NCBI GenBank assembly: GCA_029215795.1
Contig: JARDYH010000002.1
Coordinates: 47,228,001-47,292,000, forward strand
DNA: 64,000 bases
Reading direction: 5' to 3'
DNA from: Anniella stebbinsi
Taxonomy: Eukaryota > Chordata > Lepidosauria > Squamata > Anniellidae
Position 1 is the first letter of the stretch. Every line of letters starts with the position of its first letter. The notes beneath the pieces were generated by a model that saw only the letters and a list, made by a program, of their open reading frames with translations, was not told where the DNA came from and searched no databases. A program made the position numbers and the translations under genes. Below, piece by piece: positions 22,731-33,913 of the stretch.

Positions 22731-23835
22731 CAACAATAAATTAAGGGAGGCATGGCAGTGCCTCCCTTGTTAAGGGCGGTCAGTAAAAAACACGTTCCAC
22801 CATGTTAAAGTGATAATTGGGGAGGGGTCATTCTAACAGCCATAAAATCGAAAATGTTTCACCAATCTCTCTGAAATTTACAGGTGCCAAAAAGAAATGT
22901 TTGTTTTACATTACCTGAAAATTTCAAAAAGATTGGTGAAAGACTGAGGGAAGGAGAGCGGTTTAAAGTAAAAAGATTAAAGAATCCCCTGAATCTGAAA
23001 CTGAAAATTGAACTCAGGGCTTGCGACCATTTTTGCGCAGCTGTCCTTACCTTCAGGGAGCCTTTTTCATTAATCCAATGGCACAGTCTACTTCCTCCCG
23101 TTCTAGTGTAGGTGGAACTGCTTTTCTTTTTAAAAAATTAGCTTAAGTGGATTTTATTAAATTAAAGCTGTCCCTCTTTAAGAAATCCAGCAGCCATTTT
23201 GATTATGGCACATGCTCAGTAGAGTCTCCCCCCCTCCCTCCTGCGTCAGCTACAATGGCTGCTTCCTCTAGCAAAGACAGTGCTGTAGTCTCTTCTCAGA
23301 AGTAAGTTCCATTGACTGAATACAATGGTCTTACTCCCAGGTAAGTGTGTAGAAGATTGTAGCCTTTATTTAAAAAAAACAGTCTGGAACCTTAGAAGGC
23401 GGAGAGGGAGAGATGTGAGTGAGAATTCCCTCTCCTTTACAGCACTATAACTCTACAATTAACAACTTGCTTGCATGCTTTGCATGTGTGTATGTTCATT
23501 TGATTATGGCTGCTGATCATTAATTTTCATATCAATTCAATCCAAGGCATGTCTACTCAGAAGTTAGTTCCACTGAGTGCAATGAGTCTCATTCCCATTG
23601 TACTAGCTTGAAGGGGTGTTTGGATTTGGCTGTACTTCTCTTTGAGAGCTCTGTGTATTTAGGGACCAAGGCTTTTTGTAAGAGAAGAGGTTAAGCTCCC
23701 CCCTCTTTTTCTTTTTTTTTAAAAAAAATTCTATGTATTTGATTTTTAAAGAATTTTTATTCCTTCATTGTTATTATAATTAATAATAATAATAATAATA
23801 ATAATTAGTAGAAGTAGTAATACATTTATTAATGT
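22731..23835. other. Unassigned non-coding stretch
   Basis: No gene recognised. An (AAT)n microsatellite lies at about 23779-23806. A phrase like TCAGAAGTTAGTTCCACTGA at about 23559-23578, also hinted near 23296-23340, resembles a common dispersed repeat fragment, but I cannot name it. Confidence 0.35.
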
Positions 23836-23945
23836 TACATTTATATCTTGCCTTTTTTTCCTCTTGCAAGGAACCTAAGGTGTCTTACATAATCCTCCTC
23901 CATTTTATCAGCACAACAACCCTGTAGGGTAGAAGAGTCAGTGAC
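23836..23945 (-). mobile_element. Sauria-type SINE 3' half, antisense
   Basis: CATTTATATCTTGCC, AAGGTGTCTTACATAATCCT, CCTCCATTTTATC and CACAACAACCCTGTAGGG follow the reverse complement of the intact SINE at 49961-50200 in the same order. Diverged, with no head region. Confidence 0.6.
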
Positions 23946-24294
23946 ATTCTGAATTCTCTTAGCTTTTCTAATAGTTTTTGATCAGGTTGAACAAAACTAT
24001 TGTGTATTGTTATCTCCAGCACCAACATCTTTGACAGGCTTAATATAGGATTCATTGACCACAGGCTATTTTTAGAGCAAAAAAATAAAAATAAAAATCC
24101 AAACTTGGATAGATTAAAATTAAATTGAACAATATTTCTAAACACCCACATGGCTATTCTTGGTACTGGGTCAGATGTAGTGATATAAGAGGATGTTCAG
24201 ACTCCATTTAGTTGATCAGTTGCAAAGAAGCTTCTCTAGTAAGGAGGAAGGGGAAAGCCCTAGACTGATCATTCTTTCAAGTGCCATATCTCCC

Positions 24295-24480
24295 CCCACA
24301 AAAACCCATGAGATAGGTTAGGCTAAGAGTCTATGACTGGCTCAAAACCATCTAGTGAGTTTCTTCTGCTGCTCACTTTCACAGAAATGTAAAACAAATG
24401 TTTGGTAATGTTTGGGTGTATGGCATGTGCTACTTTTACCCTCACAACAACCCTGTAAAATAGATTAGGCTGGAAATTTA
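24295..24480 (-). mobile_element. Sauria-type SINE fragments, antisense
   Basis: ATGAGATAGGTTAGGCTAAG with GACTGGCTCAAAACCATC matches the complement of the SINE body. A second partial match (CTCACAACAACCCTGT and TTAGGCTGGAAATTTAGGC) follows at about 24440-24475. These look like two overlapping old copies. Confidence 0.5.
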
Positions 24481-24934
24481 GGCCTGGCCCACTATCTATG
24501 TCTGTGTGCCTGCCTCTTTCATATATACACACAGAAAGGCATCCTTAGGTTTGTTCTTTACTTACTACATACCATAAACTATGTATGAATACAGCTGTCA
24601 CAAATGATGCAATACACTCACTTTTTGCACTTCCTAATACATTTGTTTCCCAACTAACTTACTGCTAATACAGTCATGAATCTAAAACTAAAATATGTTA
24701 TTTTTACTATAGTAAGATTAAAGAATCCACATACATCAAGAGCAAATCAGAGAACCTACTATTTTTCATATTAGTCTTCAAGAATTAGGATTCTTTTCCT
24801 AATTACGCCTTACACGGAGGTTGCCTTTTTCACAGCGGCCGGATCAACATTTTCATCAAGCTGTCCACCTCCCCTGCTCCAAACTCTTTCTTGGTCAGTC
24901 ACTGCTAATTAGCTCAGATCCTGTTAGTGTATAT

Positions 24935-25140
24935 GTGAAATTGTGATCCCCCAATGTGCATCACTTTACACTTGCTTACATTGAACAGCATTTGCCCTTT
25001 TCATGGCCATTTTCTCAGTATGCAGAGATCTTTATGGAGCTCCTCACAATCCTCCATTGTTTTAGCAAGACTAAATAATTTGGTATCATCACCAAACGTG
25101 GCTACGTCACTGCTCACTTCCACCCTCATTCTAATATTAT
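24935..25140 (-). pseudogene. CR1 RT fragment with catalytic box, antisense
   Basis: Minus-strand translation contains SSDVATFGDDTKLFSLA (the F-x-D-D polymerase box), TMEDCEELHKDL and MLFNVSKCKVMHIGG, all characteristic of CR1 reverse transcriptase. It lies back to back with a sense CR1 fragment covering the same protein region (25190 onward). Confidence 0.65.
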
Positions 25141-25189
25141 GAGAAAGGGAGAAACTGCCTCCCTATCCACTTTCTTCACAACATGCAAA

Positions 25190-25630
25190 TAGGAGTGAGC
25201 AGTGAGATGGCCAAATTTGCTGCTGACCTCAAAATATTTAGGGTTTTTAAAATGAAGTGAGATTACCAAGAGCTCCAAAAGAATCTCTCCATAGTGTGAA
25301 AATGGGCATCAAAATGGCAACAACAGTTCTACGTAAGCATTTGTAAATTGATGCACACTGGAGCAAAGCATCCCAACATCACATATACAGTGATGGGATC
25401 TGAGCCTGCAGTGACTAAACAAGGGGAAAAAAACTTGGGAATGTGGTTGACAGCTCAGTGAAAACGTCAACCCAGTGTGTGGCAGCTGTAAAGACAGCAA
25501 ACTCCATGTTAGGCATTATAAGAAAAGTAATTGAGAATAAAACTGCCAGTCTCATACTGCCTTTATACAAATCTATGGTGTGACCACACTTAGAATACTG
25601 TGTACAGTTCTGGTTAACTATAGAATTTAG
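25190..25630 (+). pseudogene. CR1 ORF2 C-terminal RT fragment, sense
   Basis: Translation in shifting frames gives WPNLLLTSKYL or AADLKIF at the decayed catalytic box, TYTVMGSEPAVTKQGKKNLG, and pieces matching the VVVD and KTASIILPLYKSMV-type region of CR1 before ending near TVYSSG. Stops and frameshifts are frequent. The D-D pair seen in the opposed fragment is A-D here. Confidence 0.6.
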
Positions 25631-25639
25631 TATCACAAG

Positions 25640-25696
25640 ATGTTGTGCTGGCCACCATTTTGGATGGCTTGTCCTCCTTTCCATGTGGTCACCCTA
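25640..25696. mobile_element. MITE terminus (TAGGGTGACC family), fragment
   Basis: TTGTCCTCCTTTCCATGTGG followed by TCACCCTA is the right end of the palindromic MITE family (compare 43730-43763). Only the terminal part is present. Confidence 0.5.
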
Positions 25697-25704
25697 TAAC
25701 ATGA

Positions 25705-26145
25705 CAGTATTCCCCCTTCTGAAGAGGTCTGGACCTCAGACTACTAAAGACAAAGTGGCAGACCATAATAACGAGTTCATATGCCCATTGCTTTATGAGG
25801 CTTCTGCAGGCTACCAAAGAGAGAACTATCAGGCCATAAAGTTGCTTAAATGGGTCTGCCAGAAACCTGACCTCACCGTTCCTGTTAGGTCCATGTCCTA
25901 CAGGAAATGCTCTCAGCTGAACTTGATGGAATCCCATCCTTCATCCCTTGGTTTAATTTACTGACCTCCCTTGGCTGGGCCTTGCAGGGAACAATAGGGT
26001 AGACAGAGCAGGCATACATAGCACGCACAGAGTGCTGAGAGTGGCAAATCTAAAAGCAAATATGTTGCTTTTAAAGAACCAAGGAAATTCAATGGGTCTT
26101 TTAAGTAAATATCTATGGATGGAAATGCAGCCTATGCAGGCTTGA
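25705..26145 (-). repeat. Dispersed unclassified repeat, about 440 bp, copy 1
   Basis: The reverse complement of 50590-51040. Shared words include CCCCCTTCTGAAGAG, AGACTACTAAAGACAAAG, GGTCTGCCAGAAA, GCTGAACTTGATGGAATCCC and ACCAAGGAAATTCAATGGGT. No long open frame. The class (LTR fragment or DNA element) is not determined. Confidence 0.6.
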
Positions 26146-26506
26146 AACTTGACCACAAACATGATCACAATCTGCTACTTTAAGATGCAAACAGGAAGAA
26201 AAAGCATGTAGATAAAATGAGTTAAAATAATTAATATAGTAAACTGTAACTTATTCTAATTTAAGATATTTTCCTGTATCACCTTGTGTGCTTCCAGAAT
26301 AAATTGGGGAGTTTTTAGTCCAGTAGAATTTTTTTTCATGTTCTCTCCAAATACAGACACAAAACATGAAATGCTTCTTTTCATGAGTCAGTCATAGAAA
26401 GCTTTTATTTCTGGACATTGGCTATTGAAAAATTCAAATGAGACCCCTCAGATTTCAAGTGAGAGAGCATAACTTCTGGGGTTCATTTATTATTTTGAAA
26501 AGTGGG
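26146..26506. other. Unassigned AT-rich stretch
   Basis: Nothing recognised. Confidence 0.4.
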
Positions 26507-28424
26507 TGCAACACATATCACTAGCTTTGATTTTATATTGGATATCAAAATGGTGTAACATCCTAGCTGATGCTGACTGCTTGTCAACTGTATAATATCC
26601 AGTCATCCGTTACACAAAGCCATGAAATTCATTAAACAAAAAACCTACGGTTTACAAAAACAATGTTAAGGCTCCACAGTTTCAACCAAGCACCAAAAAG
26701 CAGGGAAATTGGGAGTTAAGGCTCCCAAGCCTTAACACCACATCCTCCCTAAGGAGGCAGAAAGTGCAAGTGAAATTCTCATTCTCCCAAAGCAGATAAA
26801 CCATGAGGACAGGATGGAGAATATGATATGCAGAAAACTGATCATGAACAACTTAGGGCCACCTACTTCTCTTTTTTTGTTTAGAGCAGCCCTTCCCCAA
26901 CCTGGTGCCCTCCAAAGGTGTTGGACTACAACTCCCATCATTGCAAGTCAGTATGTCCCATGGTCAGGAATGCTGGGACTTGTCATCTCAAAAATCTAGA
27001 TATGCAATTTGATCTGCAGAGGTGACTGTGGGGTTGTGGGAAATGATGATGAACAACTTAGGACCAGCTACTTCTCATTTCTTAGAGCATCTCGTTATGT
27101 TGAGAGTTGCAACCCAACACATCTGACAGGCATCAGGATGGCAAATGTTGTTCAAGAAGAAGGGAAGGCAGAATGTAGATCTCCAGATGTTTTAGAATTC
27201 AACTTGTAAAAGCCCCTATCAGCATGGGCAGTTGTCAGGAATGCCGCGAGTTGATGTCCAAAACATCAGGATAGATCTATTTTCTGCCCACATCTGTACT
27301 AAAGTATGATGTTTTCCAGCATTGTAATCAATCAAGGAACTACAAAAGAGCTGCATCATTTTAAATAATAAACTGTATAAACCAAATGAAATAACAATGA
27401 ATGGATCTTGAATACATATGGTAATCCGGATAGCCCTTCAGACATCAACATTAGTTTTCAACACATGGCATAGGATGTCTGTTTCTTGAATATCAGATAA
27501 AGGATTTCTCTTACTTGTTCAGCAGTGTGAGATCAAAGGCAGAGCTACCACCTAATACTTTCATGCATCAGTATTATTTTAAAATTAAGTATGAAATGAT
27601 TTTTGTCTTCCCCATAACACATAACATGAGAGTTAAAGTGCAACACATCTGGAGAGCACGAAGCTGGAGAAGGCTGACTCCTATTCTTGTCTTCTCAGAA
27701 GCTAGTGCTACTGAATTCACTAGGGCTTACTCCCAAGAGGTATAGGATTGCAAACTAATCTCATCTGAAAGGTGTTCAAGACAGCCAAACTAAACCTCTT
27801 CTGCTCCTCTGTCGCTTTGATGAGATGATGTATTGTGGAGGGATTGTGGGGAATGAACAGTATATTTTGTTTAAATACATTTTAAAGAAAAAAAACATTG
27901 GTTCTTTGAAGGGCAGGATATTGATCAAAAGTTGGAAGTGCCTGGCACATGCTCTGGTTCTAGATCTGTAATGAATAGTTCCCCTTTTGTTATCAAGCGT
28001 GCTGCTATATGCGAGATGTGTTTGAGAGATGTGTTTGAGACCCTGTGTTTGGTAAGGGTAGGGAACAGCATTCCCCATCTTGTTGCCCTCCAGGTGTTTG
28101 AGATGACAAGTCCCAGCATTCCTGACCATGGGACATACTGACTTGCAATGATGGGAGTTGTAGTCCAACACCTTTGGAGGGCACCAGGTTGGGGAAAGGC
28201 TGCTCTAAACAAAAAAAGAGAAGTAGGTGCCCTAAGTTGTTCGTTATCAGTTTTCCACAACCCCACAGTCACCTCTGCATATCATATTCTCCATCCTGTC
28301 CTCATGGTTTATCTGCTTTGGGAGAATGAGAATTTCACTTGCACTTTCTGCCTCCTTAGGGAGGATGTGGCGTTAAGGCTTGGGAGCCTTAACTCCCAAT
28401 TTCCCTGCTTTTTTGTTTAATGAA
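26507..28424. mobile_element. Long-TIR DNA element, copy 1 (right arm truncated)
   Basis: The outer end GCAACACATATCACTAGCTT begins a left arm that continues through TTTACAAAAACAATGTTAAG, GGAAATTGGGAGTTAAGGC and CTCATTCTCCCAAAGCAG. The right arm (about 28075-28424) is its reverse complement back to CCCAATTTCCCTGC. It then has a roughly 70-base deletion between two TTTTTTG runs and stops at GTTTAATGAAT, where an L2-like LINE abuts. The core, about 1 kb, has no long open frame. Arms contain the ACTACAACTCCCATCATTGC hairpin motif. A second copy lies at 47222-49195, in the same orientation and roughly 95% alike where compared by eye. No transposase seen. Confidence 0.7.
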
Positions 28425-28830
28425 TATAAATACAAAGACCATAAAATAGATAAAACATTAAAAACAAATCAAACTAATACATTATTAAAACATCTTAAAA
28501 TTCAACTAGGTAGGCCTGCTGGAAGAGATCAGTCTTCGTCTCTTAAATTCAAGAAGACTACTAAGTTGTTGAATCTCTCGGTAGGCCATTCCACAGTCTG
28601 GGAGCAATAGAAGAGAAGGTCCTCTGGGTCACACTCGTCAGCCTAGTTCTGGCTGATTGAAGTAAATTATTCCCAGAGGACCTGAGTGTGCGAGGCGGAT
28701 TATACAGGAGAAGGTGATCCCACAGGTAAACTGGTCCCAAACCATGTAGGGCTTTAAAGGTAATAACCAACACTTTGTACTTCGCCCGGAAACTGATTGG
28801 CCGCCAGTGGAGTGATTTTAAGACATTCTT
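28425..28830 (-). mobile_element. L2-like LINE C-terminal fragment, antisense
   Basis: Minus-strand frame from 28773 contains VITFKALHGLGPVYLWDHL, TLRSSGNNLLQSARTRLTSV and PRLWNGLP, nearly the same as the sense copy at 11531-11941. Further downstream, shifted frames read EIQQLSSLLEFKR. It lacks the (ATT)n tail and abuts the long-TIR element. Confidence 0.75.
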
Positions 28831-30130
28831 ATTTGGAGAGAGAAAAGGTAGGTAACATAGCTCAAAATTCTGTGTTCTCTTATTCTGTCAATTTTGCCAT
28901 TTCTGCGATTTCCCAGCTTTTATACAACCGTTATTCAAGTGGGGTCTGGGCAATTGTTGTACACTTTGTGGAGGTTATTAGAATTTTTGTGGTTAGTGTG
29001 AGATTCCATATAACAAAATACCATTTTTGTTGTGTTGTCCATATACCCTATCAGAATGTATACTAGGTTGAAAGAAATATTGCATTTAATCAGCAACTTG
29101 GTGATGAACACACATTTCTTCCAATAAAAAAATACATTTGGGTAGCAAGTCCACTAGACATGGATGGCTCCTGATGAGCTGAAATTCCAGCATATATCTT
29201 TACTATTGTTATAAATTTTATTCATAACTTAATTTAAATTAAGGAGGCATTCAATTATCCATTTCTCATATTAGTTACAATAAAATTATTAAACTTTGGA
29301 AATACAGGGTTGTACTAAACACCCTGAAATGACTGGATCCAACCAATCCTCTGAAACTATTGAATCTGGATTTCAATGATGGCACTGCTATTTTGCCCAT
29401 TAAATGCAAAGTTTGTGGTACATATAAAAGTTCAGAAAAATTATTCTAGTATTTAAAAAGGAACACATGGGGTTTAAACCCATTTCTTGTTTGTTTTACT
29501 TATAAGGATATATAGTGCTGTGCTGAAAAATTCAACCATTCCATTTTTTGGCATTTTGTGTGGGTGGGGAAAAAATGAAAACTTAGGCAAAATAGGTTGG
29601 GAGAGGTGAGAATTTCACAGAATTTTTTTCTGAGGCGGGGGCAGGTTTTCCACATACCTTTTAAAATGTAGCTAGTTGTTGGGGGGTCTTCTTTCTTTTT
29701 ATTTTTTTAAACATCCCTGCATTTTCAGGAGCTCAGGTGTGCTTACTGGATGCTTATTGGAGAGGGAGAGGTCACATGGTCTCCAGTAAGCATTCACTAA
29801 GAACTGCTGTGCTCAAAATGCTGGAGGAAGGGGTGTTTTTCCCCCTTAAACTAAAAAATAGGAAGAAGGTCCCTCAGCAACTGACTACACTTAAAAAAGG
29901 GTATGTGGTGGAAACCCTGTCCCCCTCCCCAAGGAGAAAATTCTCTGAATTTCCCCACTCCCTGCAAGAGAGGCAGAAAAAACAATGCTTCTTTTGCTGG
30001 GAGAAAGTCACCCAAAATAGGGGGCAGGATTCAGCCCAACACTAAGGCTTTAGGAAACTATTGAAATGATTCATATAATTTGGGGATCACTGGGAAAAAT
30101 CTAGATCTTTATATTGCAGCCCCTCTAATT

Positions 30131-30166
<36 letters not shown>

Positions 30167-30579
30167 TAAAAATGACAATTTCGACTACCATTCTGTTGGA
30201 ATAGTAATGGCATGGGATCAGACACACAAAAACAGGTGCAAGCTAAGGGCAGTATCCAGACCTGTCAATACATCAGTGGGATCCAGTACTGACTTGTTTC
30301 CAGGTAACTCTAGGAAATGTGAGCTTCCTACTGTGCCAGCAGTGGGTTCCACTGGTGAAGCATAATCAGAGGAGGCATATGGGCACTACTGAATAATGCC
30401 CAATGACTTAATTTGTTCTTGGATTTTTTTTTAAGCAGTTAGAAGGTACATAGCAAATGTGATTGAGGGTGCAGAGCTAATTACAAGCTCAGAGTGCATT
30501 AGTGAGCTTTGAATACAAAGAGGAGTCATAAAGTGTCAAGGGGGGGAATGTTGCATAGCGGCCACATGGAGCCAATTAA
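28831..30579. other. Unassigned stretch with (TA)n
   Basis: No gene recognised. (TA)n occupies about 30133-30165. A small inverted repeat, TGCTTACTGGA with TCCAGTAAGCA, lies at about 29739-29793. Confidence 0.4.
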
Positions 30580-30762
30580 GGCCTCATCTACACCAAGCAG
30601 GATATTGCACTATGAAAGCTGTATATGTCATGTGTCAATGGGCCCCAACAATTGTCAGTGCATTTCAATACCGCCATAAAACAGTAGTGTGGCTCCTGCC
30701 TTTTATATACTGCTTTCATACCACTTTCATAGAGCTATATCCTGCTTGGGGTAGATGAGGCC
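30580..30762. mobile_element. Harbinger-like MITE (GGCCTCATCTACACCAAGCAGG), complete
   Basis: A 183-bp element with nearly perfect termini, GGCCTCATCTACACCAAGCA and its complement ending GATGAGGCC, flanked by exact TAA duplications (30577-30579 and 30763-30765). The core has GGGCCCCAACAATTGTCAG. This is the best-preserved copy of the five in the window. Confidence 0.75.
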
Positions 30763-30765
30763 TAA

Positions 30766-32154
30766 GTTGCCTTTTAGCCTGGTTTTCTTGTGTATAAAAA
30801 GACTAGCATGTCAATATATTTATTAGAACTGGTGGTTTGGTTAGAAGTCTGGCCTGATCTGATCTATCTTAGTCTTCTGGGTGCAATCTATACAAGCAAT
30901 ATGATGTGAAGAGAGAGCAGTTTGAGGTCCTTTGTGATATGTGACGTTGTCACCAATCTGCAGCTAACCAGCCTCTTCCTTCTTAAAAAGCTGCATTTTC
31001 TGAAAGTCCTTTTACTTCGTCTTTTTTATTTAAAGTGGCTCCCAGATGGTTCCCCTGCATTAGGCCCTGTCCCTCCACATTAAATCCTGGGCATGCCTCT
31101 TTGACCTGGCTGTGACCTGAAAGTGGGCCTCCCTCCCCCTCATTCATTCTTTCCCCCATAGACACTACTGTCACCAGCGAGAGTAACTAGTCTGCCATTC
31201 CCATTCATAAATGTATGTTAGCGATTTTCCTCCCCTTTGACATTGTGTACTTATTGTTTTGTACTTTTGCAGACTGAATGGTCATTTCTAACAAGAGTAG
31301 CTAGCCTACTTTTATGAATGGGGATGGCAGGCCAGTTACCCTCAATGGCAACAGTAGTGCCTACAGGGAAGTTGCTAGAAGCTGCCACAAGTATATCTGT
31401 TTATGGCTCAGTAAAGTTTGCCAAAGCCTTCACTTTCTGGATTGAGTCTGCTTTTTCAGCCATGTTTTCCAACAAGCTCAATATTAGAATTTGCAAAAGT
31501 AGGTTCCCACTCTTTGAACTGCAGGGATAGTGTTTCTTTTGTTTCCCTACAAGTTCTGAACAAGTCAGCTATCTCCTTTTTATCAGCTTTCCTCAGGAGT
31601 CTTCTGCATCTTGAATATTCATTCCGCCAGTCTTGCTTCTGTACATTTTTTTTAGTTCCCCTAGAACTTCAGTGCTCATGTTTTTATGAATCTGTACTAA
31701 TCCTCTTATTTTGGAAGGATAAATTCCAACTTATTTTTGTTTATTATTTTGTTTCTGTGAAATTATATATTGATAATAAAAATATTCCTTTTATGAAGGC
31801 TCCTACTTGCAGCCCAGATTGTAAGTCGAAGCAACATCAGATGCTTTACTTAAATGAAGATACATTACCAGATTATTAATTATTTTCCAAGCCACTTCAT
31901 TCTCTTGAAGTAAAAGAGTGTGTGGTACAAGTATTCAATGCCAAGTTTGGCATATCTATCGAAGTAAAGATTATGAACACATATATTTTTACACTTCATT
32001 TACCAAAGCCATGTCATATTTAGCCTAACAGCTGGATACCTTTGCAAATGCATTGAATCGATATTGGTTACGTCTTCTCCTCTGATTGTTTTAGCGTGTA
32101 ATGTATGCATAAGCAGAAACAGAATTTTCACATTCTTATTATTTTTATTATGAT
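30766..32154. other. Unassigned stretch with one inverted repeat
   Basis: CTGCCATTCCCATTCATAAA (31192-31211) and TTTATGAATGGGGATGGCAG (31311-31330) are complementary at 19 of 20 positions around a 99-base spacer. Short frames to 153 codons (31418-31879) show no domain. Confidence 0.45.
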
Positions 32155-32275
32155 TATTCACATATTATCCTACCTTTCCTCCAAGGAAATCAGTATACCT
32201 CCAAGGAGATGTACAAGGAATGATCTCATATTATACTCACAACAACTGTGTCTGTGTGAGGTAGTAAGGACTACA
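32155..32275 (-). mobile_element. Sauria-type SINE fragment, antisense, decayed
   Basis: ATTATCCTACCTTTCCTCC and CTCACAACAACTGTG with GTGAGGTAG follow the order of the SINE complement. Low similarity. Confidence 0.4.
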
Positions 32276-32469
32276 GACTCCACTTACTCACCCCAAAAAG
32301 CAATTTGGCTTTTGGAGCATTCCTGATAAATGCTTCTAAAGTCTGATGGTTAATATGGGAGCTCACCACTTCCCTACACAAAACTTTCATCTTTCCCAAC
32401 CAAAGAAAAAAGTTTACTCTGGGGTACAAGAAGGGGCAATTGGTGTTTGGAAGGGTTCACATTCAACAT

Positions 32470-32590
32470 GACCTCTCCTTAGCTGGAAATGATACACAAA
32501 ACATCATTTCCTGCCAGGAATTCTGGGTAACCCCATAGCCCCTCACAGGAAATGACATTCTGAGTGTGATTTCCAGCTTAGGAGAGGCCT
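32470..32590. repeat. Inverted-repeat hairpin, probable short MITE
   Basis: CCTCTCCTTAGCTGGAAAT pairs with ATTTCCAGCTTAGGAGAGG, and ACATCATTTCCTG pairs with CAGGAAATGACAT. About 120 bases overall with a short unpaired centre. Confidence 0.55.
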
Positions 32591-32819
32591 TGTGTCAGGG
32601 CCTTTCCTGCATAGAAATGCATTCTCCCAGTTGCCTGTTACCTTCTCCTTGTCCCCCAGGGTCAATTATTTATTTATTTATTTATTTGTTTGCTTGCAAA
32701 TTGCAAAAAGGTTTCTGAGGCAGGATGAGGGACCCACTTTGAGTTGACCCCCACTCAAAGAGGATTAGAAATAACTCAAAATGGGACTTGACCTTTTGAG
32801 CAGGAATATTCACATTTCA

Positions 32820-32842
32820 ATCTCTCTCTCTCTCTCTCTCTC
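32820..32842. repeat. (TC)n microsatellite
   Basis: About 11 TC units, followed by a CCCTGCCCTG-rich tract. Confidence 0.95.
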
Positions 32843-33002
32843 CCCTGCCCTGCCCTGCCTTGCCCCACAAATTGAAACCTCACACCATCACCACTTTGAG
32901 AAGCAATGTGGGCTGAGAGATTGGAACTAGCCCAAAGCCATCCAGTAATCTTCATGTCTGAATAAATATTTGGATCCAGATCTCTATGGTCCAAGTGGAG
33001 AA

Positions 33003-33288
33003 ACTACATCACAGTGGTAGAGCACATGTTTGGCATGCAGATGATCCCAGGTTCAATCCTTGGCTTTTCCAATGAACAGGATCTCAGGTAGCAGGATTTG
33101 GTACTGTGATGGTACTGAGCTAATCTGTCTCAGGCAGGATCTACATTACTGCTTTAAAACTATATCAGTAGTAACAACTGTTGGGGCCCAGGGCACACCC
33201 CATATACAGTTTTCAAAATGTTTTCAAAGTGTCATATCCTGCTTGGTGTAGATGTGGCCTCAGTACCAAGCAGCTTCCTATGTTCAAA
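33003..33288 (+). mobile_element. tRNA-derived SINE, split by a MITE
   Basis: The head CAGTGGTAGAGCACATG (A box) and GGTTCAATCC (B box, about 33050-33059) are tRNA-like. The 3' part TCAGTACCAAGCAGCTTCCT then ATGTTC resumes after a 127-bp MITE. Removing the MITE and one TCA joins the SINE without a gap. Pol III transcription is known for such SINEs. This copy has no intact cloverleaf beyond the boxes, so I do not call a tRNA gene. Confidence 0.65.
33133..33259. mobile_element. Harbinger-like MITE inserted in tRNA-SINE
   Basis: Ends GGCAGGATCTACA and TGTAGATGTGGCC, with exact TCA duplications at 33130-33132 and 33260-33262. The core carries CAACTGTTGGGGCCC, shared with copies at 19500, 30580 and 40413. 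It is shorter than the 183-bp copy. Confidence 0.75.
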
Positions 33289-33544
33289 GTTAAATCCTCT
33301 TTTCATTGGATCAGTGACAAGCAGCATGTTGATCCTGACCAATTGATTGCCCACTGAGCCATTTGAAATAGATGGCTGAAGGTGCCTTTCTTCCACAGTG
33401 TCTAACATTCAGCTCCCTTCTCCTTAGGGTCAAACTATACATAAAATGGGTCCCTGAGTTTTTCCCTTTCTTGTTGGGAAAGCAGTTTGGAGTTGGATGT
33501 CAGAGGAATCTATCTGGGTGGTGGTGGAGTTCACTGAGCTTTCA

Positions 33545-33913
33545 TCAGCTTGGTCCCCCAGACTTCAGTATGGTGGTCCAACTCTATCTGCATCAAGTTG
33601 GGCCAGTTCACAAATTTTCCATTTTTTTACATTTGCCTAAAAATAAATTTGTGCAAACTGTAGGCACATTAATGAAAATGTGTGCCATTAATGAAAATTT
33701 GACCCTAATTTGTAACTACAGTTTGCATAATTTATGCAAATTGCAGCTTCAATTTGTGTAAATTTATTTTTATGCAAATAAAAAAATAAGAAAAGTTCCC
33801 AGATTTTGGGGGAAAACACGTGGCTTGGCCTTCAAATACAAGCCAAGTTGTGTGCTCAGAAGAAATCCATCAAGTCGAAAAAGGGCTGGATTTCACAGAA
33901 ATGGACATCTCTA
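33545..33913 (-). mobile_element. hAT-like MITE with TTTGCAT-rich interior
   Basis: Contains CATCAAGTTGGGCCAGTTCA and CAAATTTTCC, shared with 46875-46920 (CATCAAGTCAGGCCACTTCA). It then has a degenerate series of ATTTGCAT/ATGCAAAT-like words, including ATGCAAAT at 33734-33741 and 33772-33779, and a right end GGACATCTCTA. The left end is unclear. Confidence 0.45.

Noticed and set aside
31418..31879. 153-codon open frame on +
   Set aside because: No recognisable domain, no repeat of the protein elsewhere, and composition like the surrounding non-coding DNA.
33015..33060. tRNA gene suggested by A- and B-box-like sequence
   Set aside because: The order matches a tRNA-derived SINE, the cloverleaf pairing is not maintained, and the sequence continues into SINE body.
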